14,193 nucleotides of DNA from CAZCBD01 sp964496755 (GTDB taxonomy: Bacteria > Bacteroidota > Ignavibacteria > Ignavibacteriales > Melioribacteraceae). The position numbers were made by a program, and so were the translations under genes. Positions 1-9,600 of this stretch are shown in pieces. Under the pieces are notes generated by a model that was given only the letters and a program-made list of their open reading frames with translations, made no database searches and was not told the DNA's origin. The number at the start of each line of letters is the position of its first letter. The first letter of the stretch is position 1. Location of the stretch: assembly GCA_964496755.1 (NCBI GenBank), contig CAZCBD010000055.1:1-14193 (forward strand). The letters are read 5' to 3'.

Positions 1-1
1 C

Positions 2-1474
2 GGTCGTTTACGCGGTGAATTTATTCCTATAATTGTTGGTAAGCATAATTATAACTTGATGAAGGAAATAAAAAAAACTTGGGACCCGAAAAATATTTTT
101 AATCCGCGCAAGATTGTAAATACCCCGCGAATGAATGAATCATTACGATATTCATTAAAAGATAAACCAAAAAAAATAAATACATATTTTGATTACTCTG
201 ATAGCGGTGGTTTTTTGCAAGCAATTGAAAAATGTAACGGCTCGGGCGATTGTAGGAAAAGTCATAAAATCGGTGGAACAATGTGCCCTACTTTTATGGC
301 CTCATTTGATGAAGATAAAAGTACACGCGGTCGTGCAAATATTCTCCGAGAATTTTTTAACAGTGAATATTCTTTAGAATTAAATAATTTAAGTTTGAAT
401 AATATTTATGAAGTTCTATCTTTATGTCTTTCTTGCAAAGCATGTAAGTCCGAATGCCCTTCAAACGTTGACATGACAAAGCTAAAAGCTGAATTTATGC
501 AATTTTATTTTTCTGAAAAGAAAATTCCATTACGAACAAAATTAATTGCATATTCACCACGCATAAATTCTTTTCTTTCTTTATTCCCTTGGAAATATAA
601 TTTTTTCGCAAAAAATAATTTTTTCTCGAACATTATTAAAAACATTCTCTCTTTTGCTCCCGAAAGAACTTTACCCCTTTTACACAAATTTACATTTGCA
701 AAATGGTTGAAACAGCATAAACAAATAATTCCACACAAAGCAAAAGGAAATGTTTATTTATTTATTGACGAGTTTACAAATTTTAATGATGTTGAGATTG
801 GAATCAAAACCGTTTTAAGCTTAAACAAAATCGGGTATTTAGTTAATTCTGTACAACATTTTGAAAGCGGTAGAACTTTTCTTTCAAAAGGTTTATTAAA
901 AGAAGCAAAAAATATTGCCGAAAAAAATGTTAAAATATTCGGAAATCTAATTTCATCCGAAACGCCATTAATAGGAATAGAACCTTCGGCTATTTTAACC
1001 TTCAGAGATGAATACCCTGAACTACTAAAAGGTAAATTACATTCTTCTGCTGTTAACATTTCTAAAAATGCATTAATGTTCGATGAATTTATTGCGAGGG
1101 AAATTCTAAACGGTAATATCACTCAAGAACAATTTACAAGCAAAAAACAAAAAATTAAATTGCATGGTCATTGTCATCAAAAAGCAATTGCCGGTACTGC
1201 AGCAACAAAGCAAATGTTAAGTTTACCAAAATATTTTGAGGTTGAAGAAATACCGAGCGGCTGTTGCGGAATGGCAGGTTCTTTTGGTTACGAGAAGGAA
1301 AATTATGAACTTTCGATAAAAATAGGTGAACTGATTTTATTTCCGGCTATCCGTGAAACAGACGAAAGCATAATAATATCAGCCCCGGGAACCAGTTGTC
1401 GTCAGCAAATAAAAGATGGTACCGGCCGTGAGGTTTTTCATCCGATTGAAATTTTTTATGATGCATTGAATTAA
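2..1474 (+). CDS. FAD-linked oxidase / Fe-S oxidoreductase fusion, C-terminal part (5' partial)
   Basis: This is the C-terminal 490 residues of a larger protein. The frame stays open to the left edge, and the first residues (GRLRGEF..VGKHNYNLMKEIKKTWDPKNIFNP) match the end of the FAD-linked oxidase C-terminal domain, so the TTG/ATG near base 56 is not the true start. Counting from base 2, a first cluster motif has C78, C84 and C95 (CNGSGDC and MCP, followed by STRGRAN), and a second has C142-x2-C145-x2-C148-x3-C152-P. Together these resemble the [4Fe-4S] ferredoxin-like module of the YdiJ / D-2-hydroxyacid dehydrogenase family. A cysteine-rich (CCG-type) domain follows, with FIDEFTNFND, HGHCHQKA and SGCCGMAGSFGYE. 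The family oxidises 2-hydroxyacids such as D-lactate or D-2-hydroxyglutarate, passing electrons from FAD through Fe-S centres. The exact substrate cannot be told from this half. The gene converges on the minus-strand genes that follow. The fusion architecture is secure; the substrate is not. Confidence 0.9.
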   Translation, partial: GRLRGEFIPIIVGKHNYNLMKEIKKTWDPKNIFNPRKIVNTPRMNESLRYSLKDKPKKINTYFDYSDSGGFLQAIEKCNGSGDCRKSHKIGGTMCPTFMASFDEDKSTRGRANILREFFNSEYSLELNNLSLNNIYEVLSLCLSCKACKSECPSNVDMTKLKAEFMQFYFSEKKIPLRTKLIAYSPRINSFLSLFPWKYNFFAKNNFFSNIIKNILSFAPERTLPLLHKFTFAKWLKQHKQIIPHKAKGNVYLFIDEFTNFNDVEIGIKTVLSLNKIGYLVNSVQHFESGRTFLSKGLLKEAKNIAEKNVKIFGNLISSETPLIGIEPSAILTFRDEYPELLKGKLHSSAVNISKNALMFDEFIAREILNGNITQEQFTSKKQKIKLHGHCHQKAIAGTAATKQMLSLPKYFEVEEIPSGCCGMAGSFGYEKENYELSIKIGELILFPAIRETDESIIISAPGTSCRQQIKDGTGREVFHPIEIFYDALN

Positions 1475-1594
1475 TTGGAAATTAGCTTAAACCATTAGAA
1501 CCAGAATTCTTTGGAATATATAATAAAGAAAATTGGAAGCAATTATTTTTCTGCACAATGAAATTCAAAAAGCTTGAAATAAATTTAACACAAA

Positions 1595-2617
1595 TTAAAA
1601 TCTACCGGGAATAGTTTCGGTGCATTTTGCGCAGACCGTTTTATTTAATCTTAAAATATTTGTTGAGTATCTGTTTCTTTCTATTACTTTAGATTTACAC
1701 TTCGGGCAAAAAGTATCTTGCGAATTTTTTAAATCCACATTTCCCAAATAAACATATTTTATTCCTTTTGACTGAGCTATTTGTTTTGCTGTTAATAAAA
1801 TAGATACATCGGTTGGAGGATAATTTGTCATTTTAAAAGAAGGATAAAAAGCAGAAAAATGTAGTGGTACATCAGTACCCAAATTTGTAACAATCCAATT
1901 TGTTAGATTCTCAATTTCCATTTTAGAATCATTTTCATTGGGAATTAAAAGAGTAGTTATCTCCATCCAAATATTTCTTTGATTGTGCAACCACAAAATT
2001 GTATTTAAAACAGTTTCTAATTTTGCTCCGCAAAACTTTTTATAGAACTTTTCACTAAATGATTTTAGATCAATATTCACAGCATCAATATATTCATAAA
2101 TTTCTTTTCGAGGTTCGGGATTAACATATCCGGCAGTAACCATTACGGTTTTAATTTTATTTTCTTTTGCAAGTTTTGAAACATCAATTATGTATTCTCC
2201 AAAAATATTGGGATCGTTGTAAGTAAAAGCAATCATACCTAAATTATTTTTTTTGCAGTAATCAATTACGGTTTCGGGCGAAATATACTTTGGCGAAGAA
2301 TAATACAAATCTGCTGATTTTGTTAAATGCCAGTTCTGACAAAACTTACAATCCAAATTACACCCTACCGTACCAAAACTCAGAATGTTTTGTGAAGGAT
2401 AAAAATGATAAAGGGGTTTTTTTTCGATCGGATCAATTTGAAATCCGGTAGGAAAACCATAACCACGAGTAATTAATTTGCCATTAATATTTTCGCGAAT
2501 ATTACAAAAGCCTCTTTGTCCAACATCAATAATACAATTTCGTGGGCATAAGAGGCATTGAATTTTATCACTATTCTTTTTTCCAATCCACCATTTTGCG
2601 GGGTGCAACCGAATCAT
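1595..2617 (-). CDS. amrS: AmmeMemoRadiSam system radical SAM enzyme (AmrS-like)
   Basis: This is a 340-residue radical SAM protein of the pyruvate-formate-lyase-activase-like group (COG1180). The cluster-binding motif is C86-x3-C90-x2-C93 within GCNLDCKFCQNW, as is typical of this subfamily. Before it lies an N-terminal cysteine motif C21-x2-C24-x3-C28...C38 (CLLCPRNC..GQRGFC), also characteristic. A C-terminal CxxC pair of pairs (C304/C307 and C329/C332) looks like a zinc ribbon. The family is named for co-occurrence with AMMECR1 and Memo homologues; its reaction is, to my knowledge, not settled. Neither partner is visible in the window. The ATG shares its A with the TAA stop of the upstream pyruvate kinase gene (TAATG), so translation is probably coupled and the start is well fixed. 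It is the last gene of the lon-like/pyk/amrS run. It could also be described as a glycyl-radical-enzyme activase homologue, but no glycyl radical enzyme is present here. Confidence 0.88.
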   Translation of the reverse strand: MIRLHPAKWWIGKKNSDKIQCLLCPRNCIIDVGQRGFCNIRENINGKLITRGYGFPTGFQIDPIEKKPLYHFYPSQNILSFGTVGCNLDCKFCQNWHLTKSADLYYSSPKYISPETVIDYCKKNNLGMIAFTYNDPNIFGEYIIDVSKLAKENKIKTVMVTAGYVNPEPRKEIYEYIDAVNIDLKSFSEKFYKKFCGAKLETVLNTILWLHNQRNIWMEITTLLIPNENDSKMEIENLTNWIVTNLGTDVPLHFSAFYPSFKMTNYPPTDVSILLTAKQIAQSKGIKYVYLGNVDLKNSQDTFCPKCKSKVIERNRYSTNILRLNKTVCAKCTETIPGRF

Positions 2618-4047
2618 TATTTTACCAACTCAAATCTTAAATTGTTTTCTCTAAGCTCATCCGAGTAAGGTTGTCCGGACGTTACAATTACCAAATCATT
2701 TTTTGAAACCGCGTTCATTGATTTCATTAATTCCAAAACATCAATAATCGTAGTATCAACATCAATCATTTGTTCAAAAAACAATGGTATTACGCCCCAT
2801 CGCAAAGCTAATTTATTAAAAGTTTCTTTTCTGTTTGTAACTGCAAAAACCGGACAACCGGGTCTGAATTTTGAAATCATCTGAGCGGTTGTGCCGGTTC
2901 TGGTAAAACATAAAATAGAAGCCGCTTCTGTTTGTTCGGCAATCCGAGAAATACTTCTGGCAAAGGCATCTAAAATATTCACATCAAATTTGGTAGGTAT
3001 ATCAAATTTTATTTTTTTCTTAAGATGAAAATTACTTTCTGTTCTAATTAAAATATTTTCCATTGTTTGTACGGTTAAAGCCGGATGAGCACCAACGGAG
3101 GTTTCTCCACTAAGCATAACAACATCTGTACCATCCAACACAGCGTTAGCAACATCAGAAGCTTCAGCCCTTGTTGGCATCGGATTATGAATCATTGAAT
3201 CCAGCATTTGGGTAGCAGTAATAACAGGTTTTCCTAATTCATTACACCGTCTAATAATATTTTTTTGAATGATAGGAACATCTTGCGGGTGCATTTCCAC
3301 ACCCAAATCGCCACGAGCTACCATTATTCCATCTGAATGGTAAAGTATTTTTTCAAAGTTTCTTACCGCTTCGTCTTTTTCAATTTTTGCAATTATCGAA
3401 ATATCACCATGCCCTTTATTTTCAAGCCATTTGCGAAGATCAATAATATCATTTGCTTCGCGAACAAATGATAATGCTATATAATCGATACGATAATTAA
3501 GAGCAAATTCCAAATCCGAAAAATCTTTTTTTGTAACCGACGGGGTAGATAGTTTCATTCCCGGTAAATTCATTCCTTTTCTTCTTTTAAGAAGACCGCC
3601 CGTTTCAATTTTACAAACAACCGATTTTTCTTTTTTTTCAATAATTCTTAAGTGAAGCAATCCATCATCAATCATTATTTTATCACCAATATTGGAATCT
3701 TGAGGTAAAGATTTATATGATGTTGAAATCAAATCTTTGGTACCAACAACATCTTCGGTTGTTATTTCAATTGTCTCTCCGGTTTTAATCAAAATTTCCG
3801 GTTCACTCATTTCTCCGGTTCTTATTTTGGGGCCGCCTAAATCCAACAAAATTGAAATTGATTTTTTTGTATCGGCAGATACTTTTTCAACTGCCGCATG
3901 CATTTGTTTAAAGATTTCATAATCGGAATGAGAGAAATTAAATCTAACCCCACTAATTCCTGCTTTTACTAATTCTTTTATTTTTTCTTCATTATTTACA
4001 GCCGGTCCTAATGTAGCTAATATTTTTGTTTTTGCACTGTTAATCAT
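2617..4047 (-). CDS. pyk: Pyruvate kinase
   Basis: This enzyme catalyses the last step of glycolysis, phosphoenolpyruvate + ADP to pyruvate + ATP, in the cytoplasm. From the ATG at 4047 it has 476 residues, the usual length without a C-terminal PEP-utiliser extension. Visible landmarks are TKILATLGPA at the N-terminus, VRFNFSH with substrate-binding R35, and LDLGGPKIRTG at 68-78 leading into the B domain. The active-site K221 and metal-ligand E223 lie in IAKIEKDEA, and D247 in ARGDLGVE. The MLDSM..PTRAEASDVANAVLDGTD signature spans about 281-308, followed by the C-terminal regulatory domain. Lys74 occupies the position equivalent to Glu117 of the rabbit muscle enzyme, a change associated with K+-independent enzymes. 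A GTG twelve bases upstream also opens the frame, but the ATG has an AAGGA ribosome site and fits the family N-terminus better. The gene lies 33 bases after the Lon-like gene and overlaps amrS by one base. Confidence 0.97.
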   Translation of the reverse strand: MINSAKTKILATLGPAVNNEEKIKELVKAGISGVRFNFSHSDYEIFKQMHAAVEKVSADTKKSISILLDLGGPKIRTGEMSEPEILIKTGETIEITTEDVVGTKDLISTSYKSLPQDSNIGDKIMIDDGLLHLRIIEKKEKSVVCKIETGGLLKRRKGMNLPGMKLSTPSVTKKDFSDLEFALNYRIDYIALSFVREANDIIDLRKWLENKGHGDISIIAKIEKDEAVRNFEKILYHSDGIMVARGDLGVEMHPQDVPIIQKNIIRRCNELGKPVITATQMLDSMIHNPMPTRAEASDVANAVLDGTDVVMLSGETSVGAHPALTVQTMENILIRTESNFHLKKKIKFDIPTKFDVNILDAFARSISRIAEQTEAASILCFTRTGTTAQMISKFRPGCPVFAVTNRKETFNKLALRWGVIPLFFEQMIDVDTTIIDVLELMKSMNAVSKNDLVIVTSGQPYSDELRENNLRFELVK

Positions 4048-4051
4048 TTTA

Positions 4052-4056
4052 TCCTT
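4052..4056 (-). promoter_or_regulatory. Ribosome binding site of pyk
   Basis: On the minus strand the sequence reads AAGGA-TAAA-ATG, with four bases between the purine-rich motif and the ATG at 4047. The site favours this ATG over the GTG at 4059, which lies just upstream of the motif and has no comparable site of its own. Confidence 0.55.
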
Positions 4057-4080
4057 CACATATTAAATTTATTCATAAAA

Positions 4081-6504
4081 TTATTTTTTTGAACTTTGTG
4101 CTTTTTTGTTCATTAAAATCAAAGTTTTTTCAACTTCACCGAAAATAGTTTTAGCTTGAAATTTTCCGGATGCATTTCTTTTTCCGGCCTTAACTCTCAT
4201 CAAAATTTCTGCAGCTTGCTCAACTCTTTCAACGGGATAAATATGGAATTCCTTGTTTTTTACAGCTTCAACTACTTCATCATTTAACATTAAATCTTTC
4301 ACATTTTGAATTGGAATTATAACTCCTTGTTTTTTATTTAAACCTTTACGTTTGCACAAATCAAAAAAACCTTCAATTTTTTCGTTTACCCCTCCAATGG
4401 GTTGGATATCACCTTTTTGATTTACCGATCCGGTGATTGCTAAAGATTGTTTAATTGGAATTTCAGATAAACAAGAAAGCAGAGCACAGATTTCCGTTAC
4501 AGAAGCACTATCACCATCAATCGGTCCGTAACCTTGTTCAAAAACGATGCTGGCATTAAAAGAAAGAGGCATAAATTTTCCAAAAGTTTCTCTAAAATAT
4601 CCGGTAATAATAAGCATTGCTTTGTTATGCGATTTACCACTTAAGCCGGCTTCACGTTCTACATTTATAATTGAACCCTTCCCGAGTGAAACAGCTGCTG
4701 TAATTCTGGAAGGTTTTCCAAAACTATAATTTCCGTTGTCATAAACTGCCAAACCATTTATTTGACCAACTCTACTGCCTGTCAAATCAATTAGGAATGT
4801 ACCATCGGTATAAAGTTCGCTCAATTTTTCTTCGTATAAGCCATGTCTTTCACGCTGACTTTGATATGCTTTTTTAATATGATAATCCGTAACGATTTTA
4901 TCGCCAACATCTTTTGCAGCAAATGAAGCTTCGCGAGCAATATCGGAAATGTAAGCAAATCTTGTTGTTAATTTATCCTTTTGTCCGGCATATCTGGCAC
5001 CATATTCTGCTAAGTTTGCAATTGCAGTATTATTAAATTCCAATAAATTTTCGGATTGAATTAATTTTTTAATAACTCTGGCATATTCATTTAAAGCTCT
5101 TTTTGTTCTGTTCATAACATAATCAAATTCTGCTTTTACTTTAAATATTTTATTAAAATCATTTTCATGTTCCGAAAGGATGGAATAAATTTCCGCATTA
5201 CCTATTAAAATAACTTTTGTATTCACCTCAATTGGTTCCGGTTTAAGCATACTTGGGGAATAAAATTGTAAAGAACTAAAATCTTGAATATTTAATTTTC
5301 CATAAAGCAATGTTCTTTTTAGAGCTTTCCACACACCTGTTTCAGAAAAAGCATCAAAAGCATTCAATACTAAATAACCACCATTGGCTCTTAAAAAAGC
5401 ACCTGCTTTTACTCTTGAAAAATCTGCAATCCATCCGCCTTGCCCGTCACTAACTTTTTCTATTGAACCGAAAATATTTTGAAATGTTGGCGAAGTTTCA
5501 ATAATAACCGGGCATTCTTTGGTTTTAGAATTATCAAGAATTAAATTAACTTCGTAGTCATGTAAATAAGCTTCTATTATTTCTTCTTCATTTTCAGGAC
5601 GAGTACCGGTTTTAAATTTGAAAATATCCAAATTTTCAAAAATACTTTCTTCAACCAATTCCAAATAATAGTGAACTTTTTCGTGCACATATTTTTCATT
5701 AAGTGTTTCAATTGCACCTTTTATTACAATACTTACAGCCTCTATTTCCAATTCATCAAGTTCGTTTTGAAATTCTTTGCTTAAAACCATACTGGTTTTA
5801 ATTATCTGTCCCATTTCCTGCTTAAACTCGGAATACTTTTTAGCAATTGAATTTGCTTTTTGTTTTGTTAAAATTTTACCTCTTACAAAGTCATCCAGTT
5901 GCTGAATAAAAGCCGGTTTTCCCTCAACTATCGGCAAAATTTCCGGTTTTTCTGTTCCACTAACTTTTACTTTTCCGATTGCAAAATTATTTTTAGCTAA
6001 TTTTTCTTCGAATTTTTCCATTAAAGATTCTTGCTTATGACCATAAATTTCGATCAATTCTTTTTTCTTGGCAACAAATTCTTTTGTCTCCAATTCTAAG
6101 GGAATTTGTTGTTGGAAAAATTTAATTATCCCGGCCATATCAATTTTAAATTGTTTTCCTTGCCCGGCAGGTAAATCAATTAATAAAGGCATATCCGGAT
6201 TTCTAAAATTGTTCACATACAAATAATCCTTAAGAGATGGACATTGTGGTCTGATTTTTTCAAGTACGTTTTTAATTGTAGTTAATTTTCCCGTACCAGA
6301 AAGTCCGGTTACAAAAACATTATATCCGTTAGCACGCAGATCCACCCCTAGTTTTAATGCTTTTAATGCTCGTTCCTGCCCAACAATTCCTTCAATTGGT
6401 TTTACGGTTGTTGTTGACTCAAAATCAAAAACATCCAAATCGCAAAACCACTTTAAATCAGTAAAATTTAGTTCCTTAGGTTTTGATGCACGAAGATTTG
6501 CCAT
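4081..6504 (-). CDS. Lon-family ATP-dependent protease (LonB/COG1067 type, soluble)
   Basis: This is a cytoplasmic AAA+ protease of 807 residues with an S16 (Lon) proteolytic domain. A Walker A motif, GLSGTGKL with K73, lies after the GIVGQERALKAL entry helix. A long, charged, probably helical insertion fills roughly residues 95-340. A GGYLVLNAFD strand near 376-385 takes the Walker B region. The S16 domain covers about 570-770, with catalytic Ser666 in GPIDGDSAS and Lys709 in GGVNEKIEG. Their 43-residue spacing equals that of the Ser/Lys dyad of E. coli Lon (S679/K722). It lacks the N-terminal substrate-binding domain of classical Lon and any membrane anchor, so it belongs with the LonB/YcbZ-like group (COG1067); its substrates are unknown. 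A TTG at 6516 would add four residues, but the ATG gives the cleaner start. It leads the probable operon with pyk and amrS, and the spacer before it contains paired palindromes. Confidence 0.93.
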   Translation of the reverse strand: MANLRASKPKELNFTDLKWFCDLDVFDFESTTTVKPIEGIVGQERALKALKLGVDLRANGYNVFVTGLSGTGKLTTIKNVLEKIRPQCPSLKDYLYVNNFRNPDMPLLIDLPAGQGKQFKIDMAGIIKFFQQQIPLELETKEFVAKKKELIEIYGHKQESLMEKFEEKLAKNNFAIGKVKVSGTEKPEILPIVEGKPAFIQQLDDFVRGKILTKQKANSIAKKYSEFKQEMGQIIKTSMVLSKEFQNELDELEIEAVSIVIKGAIETLNEKYVHEKVHYYLELVEESIFENLDIFKFKTGTRPENEEEIIEAYLHDYEVNLILDNSKTKECPVIIETSPTFQNIFGSIEKVSDGQGGWIADFSRVKAGAFLRANGGYLVLNAFDAFSETGVWKALKRTLLYGKLNIQDFSSLQFYSPSMLKPEPIEVNTKVILIGNAEIYSILSEHENDFNKIFKVKAEFDYVMNRTKRALNEYARVIKKLIQSENLLEFNNTAIANLAEYGARYAGQKDKLTTRFAYISDIAREASFAAKDVGDKIVTDYHIKKAYQSQRERHGLYEEKLSELYTDGTFLIDLTGSRVGQINGLAVYDNGNYSFGKPSRITAAVSLGKGSIINVEREAGLSGKSHNKAMLIITGYFRETFGKFMPLSFNASIVFEQGYGPIDGDSASVTEICALLSCLSEIPIKQSLAITGSVNQKGDIQPIGGVNEKIEGFFDLCKRKGLNKKQGVIIPIQNVKDLMLNDEVVEAVKNKEFHIYPVERVEQAAEILMRVKAGKRNASGKFQAKTIFGEVEKTLILMNKKAQSSKK

Positions 6505-6553
6505 TTTTATTCTCAATATTTTTTATAAAAGAAGTAATTAAAACGATATTGTT

Positions 6554-6620
6554 TTAATCTTAAAAGTTTTAATATTATAATTAAAAAAAAGTAAAACTCA
6601 ATTAAAATTTTTAAGATTAA
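6554..6620. repeat. Paired palindromes forming a 20-base inverted repeat between kinase and Lon-like genes
   Basis: Bases 6554-6573 and 6601-6620 are reverse complements at 19 of 20 positions, separated by 27 bases. Each arm is itself a dyad: TTAAAA-G-TTTTAA at 6560-6572 and TTAAAA-T-TTTTAA at 6602-6614. Each carries an outward TTAATC/GATTAA flank. The two dyad centres are 42 bases apart, close to four helical turns, and lie 62 and 104 bases upstream of the ATG of the Lon-like gene. Minus-strand RNA could also fold this into one long A-U hairpin starting about nine bases after the kinase stop codon. No T-run follows the hairpin, so an operator pair is at least as likely as a terminator. The structure is seen directly; the function is inferred. 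Confidence 0.6.
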
Positions 6621-6629
6621 GAAAACTTT

Positions 6630-9600
6630 TTAATTTGGTGGAATTTTTATTATAAAAGTGGTTCCCACATTTTTTTCCGATTCAAAATAAATTTCACCAT
6701 TATGTTTATTAACAATAGCATCATAAGCTATTGATAAACCCTGTCCTGTTCCTTTTCCAACTTCCTTGGTAGTATAAAACGGATCAAAGATTTTTGTTTC
6801 ATTTTCTTTAGGAATTCCGATTCCATTATCGGTTATTTCAATTACAACAAAGTTGTTTTCCATTTTGGTTTTGATTTTTATTTCTCCTTTTTCCGGAGAT
6901 ATTTTTTTTCTTTCTTCAATGGCATGACAAGCATTTATAATTAAGTTTAAGATAACTTGATTAAACAAACCGGGCAAACAAGGAATATCGGGAATTGAAT
7001 TATCAAGATCCGTTATAAGGTTAGCTATGTATTTCCATTCGTTACGGGCAACGATTATGGTATTTTTAATGGCATCATTTATATTTGTTAAAGTTTTTTC
7101 CTCAACACCCGGATGGGAAAATGCTTTCATGGCTTTAACAATTTCAGACACTCTTGCAACACCTTCTAATGTTTGGCTCAATGCTGTTGGAATTTCTTCG
7201 TTTAAAAAATTAATATCTGCAGAGTTAAGAATTTCTTTATAATTATGAATATATTTTTTAATATTAACATTTTTTTCTATAGCATTAATCATATTACGAA
7301 AAATATTTGAAAGTCTAATGTAGTTTGTAAACGATTCTCTGACAAAAGTTGTATTATCGCCAATAAATTGAATTGGAGTATTAATTTCGTGTGCAATACC
7401 GGCTGCTAATTGGCCAATAGATTCTAATTTTTGTGATTGAATTAATTGGCTTTCAAGATTTTTCTTTTCGGTAATATCAGTCATTACTCCTTGCGATTCT
7501 ACAATTTTATTTTCTTTAAATATCAATTTTTCAGAAATTCTAATCCACCTTAATTCTCCTTTTTTATTTAACATTCTTAGTTCATTATTTATCGGTTTTC
7601 CGGGTTCGATATTATTTAATCTATTTTTATATTTTTCTTTATCCTGTTCAAATATAAAATCAGATATTTTTTTTCCTTCTAAGTCAATAGGATTAAAACC
7701 CAAAACAGTTTTAATTGTAGGGCTGATATAAATAATTTTGTCATTTTCAATAGAAAATATTACATCATTAATATTTTCAACTAAATATTGATACTTTTCT
7801 TTACTTTCTATTAGAGCAGCATTTATTTTTTCTCTTTCAGTAATTTCGTTTTCTAAACTTGTATTTATTTTAAGTAAATTTTTTGTTTGTTCTTCAATTT
7901 TCTGTTTTAATTCGTGTGCTCTGATTCTTAATAATCTTGTTCTATAAAAATATATTCCAAAAACCAACATTATTAAAACAAATACCAGTAATACAATAAA
8001 CCATGTTTTAAGATAAAAGGGTGGTAAAATATTTATTACGAGCACTTTTTCATGATTCGGAAACCAATAGCCGTTCTTATTTGCGGCTTTAATTTTAAGT
8101 TTGTAAGTACCCGGATGTAAATTAGTATAAGTAACATAGTTTCTATTCGATGTATAATTCCATTTATCTTCAAAACCTTCAAGTTTATATGCATATTTAA
8201 TCTCGTTAGTATTTGTATAATCAATTCCAATAAAATCAAATGAAAAAACATTCATTGAATAATTAAGATTTAAAGTATCCGTATAAGTTATTATTTTTTT
8301 TAAGAGCACTTTATTTTCGATTTTTTTATTGATACCAACTTCTTTGTTAAAAACCGAAAAACCAATAATTTCCACATTTATAGGATGAAAGTTTTCTTTA
8401 ATACTATCAGGATAAAAAAACGATAATCCGCCAATACCCCCAAAGTAGAATCCTCCGTCTTCATTTTTAAATGCGGCTAAATTAAATTCGTTGCTTTGTA
8501 ATCCGTCTTTTTCTAAGAACAAATACATTTTTTTTGTTTCGGGATTAATTTTAAACAACCCGTTATTAGTAGTAAACCATAAATTTTTATTTTTATCTTC
8601 AAGTATTCTGTAAACCCAATCATGAGGCATATTTTTAATGTCGGTATAATATCTAAAATGTCCGCTTTTTTTATCAAATAAATCTAGTCCTACTGTTGTT
8701 CCTACCCACATTCTATGTTCCGAATCTTCAAAAACAGATCTTACGGTAGAATGACTTATACTGTTAATATCTTGCGAATCATGTAAATAAGTTTCGAAAG
8801 AATCATTTTTATAATTATACTTACTTAATCCATTATCGGTTGAAACCCAAAGTATACCATCCGAATCTTCAAAACACCCGTATACTCTTACCCCTTTTAT
8901 AGAGCCGCTATTATTAATTGAGTATCTTGTAAATTTATTGGATTTAAAATCAAACTTATTTAATCCCTTGTTGCGAGTTCCTACCCACAAATATCCCCTA
9001 CTATCTCCGTACAATGAATAAGTGTTATTGGAAGAAATTGTATTTTCATCATTTTTCTTTGAAATAAATCTCTCCCATTTATTGCTATAAATTTTTTTTC
9101 TATACAAACCGAAATTTGATGCCACCCACAAATAATCTTTGTAAAACAAAACATCTGCTATTATTTTTCCTTTAAAAAAGTACTTGGTTGAAATTTTGGG
9201 AAGGTTAATTAAATCTTTTCCAAATAAGTCAACCTCTAATAAACCATTTATTGTACCTATCCATAATTTTGATTTATCTTTTTGATAAATGCCGTAAACA
9301 CTATTATGCGGAAGTCTGATTTTTGAATTAGTAGAACCGGTTAAGTTAAAAAATAAATTGTTCTTTTTATTATAAAAGTTAACTCCGCCGGATTTTGTAG
9401 CTAACCACAAAGTTTTAGTTGAATCTATGTAAATTTCATTAATCACATTACTGCTTAAACTATTAAGCACCGACGAATTGTGCTTAATATGTTCAATAGA
9501 TTTCAACTTTAAATTTACAATAATTAATCCGTCACCATTTGTTCCTAAATACAATTTATTTTTTTTTAAGTAAATAGTATTTATTGGCATTCCGTTTGTA

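Noticed and set aside
1475..1594. Possible bidirectional terminator between the converging genes (imperfect stem around CCATTAGAA..TTCTTTGG)
   Set aside because: The stem is short and interrupted, and no T-run follows on either strand.
6541..6629. A classic Rho-independent terminator for the kinase gene
   Set aside because: The hairpin is almost entirely A-U and the bases after it contain no T-run, so I describe it as paired palindromes.
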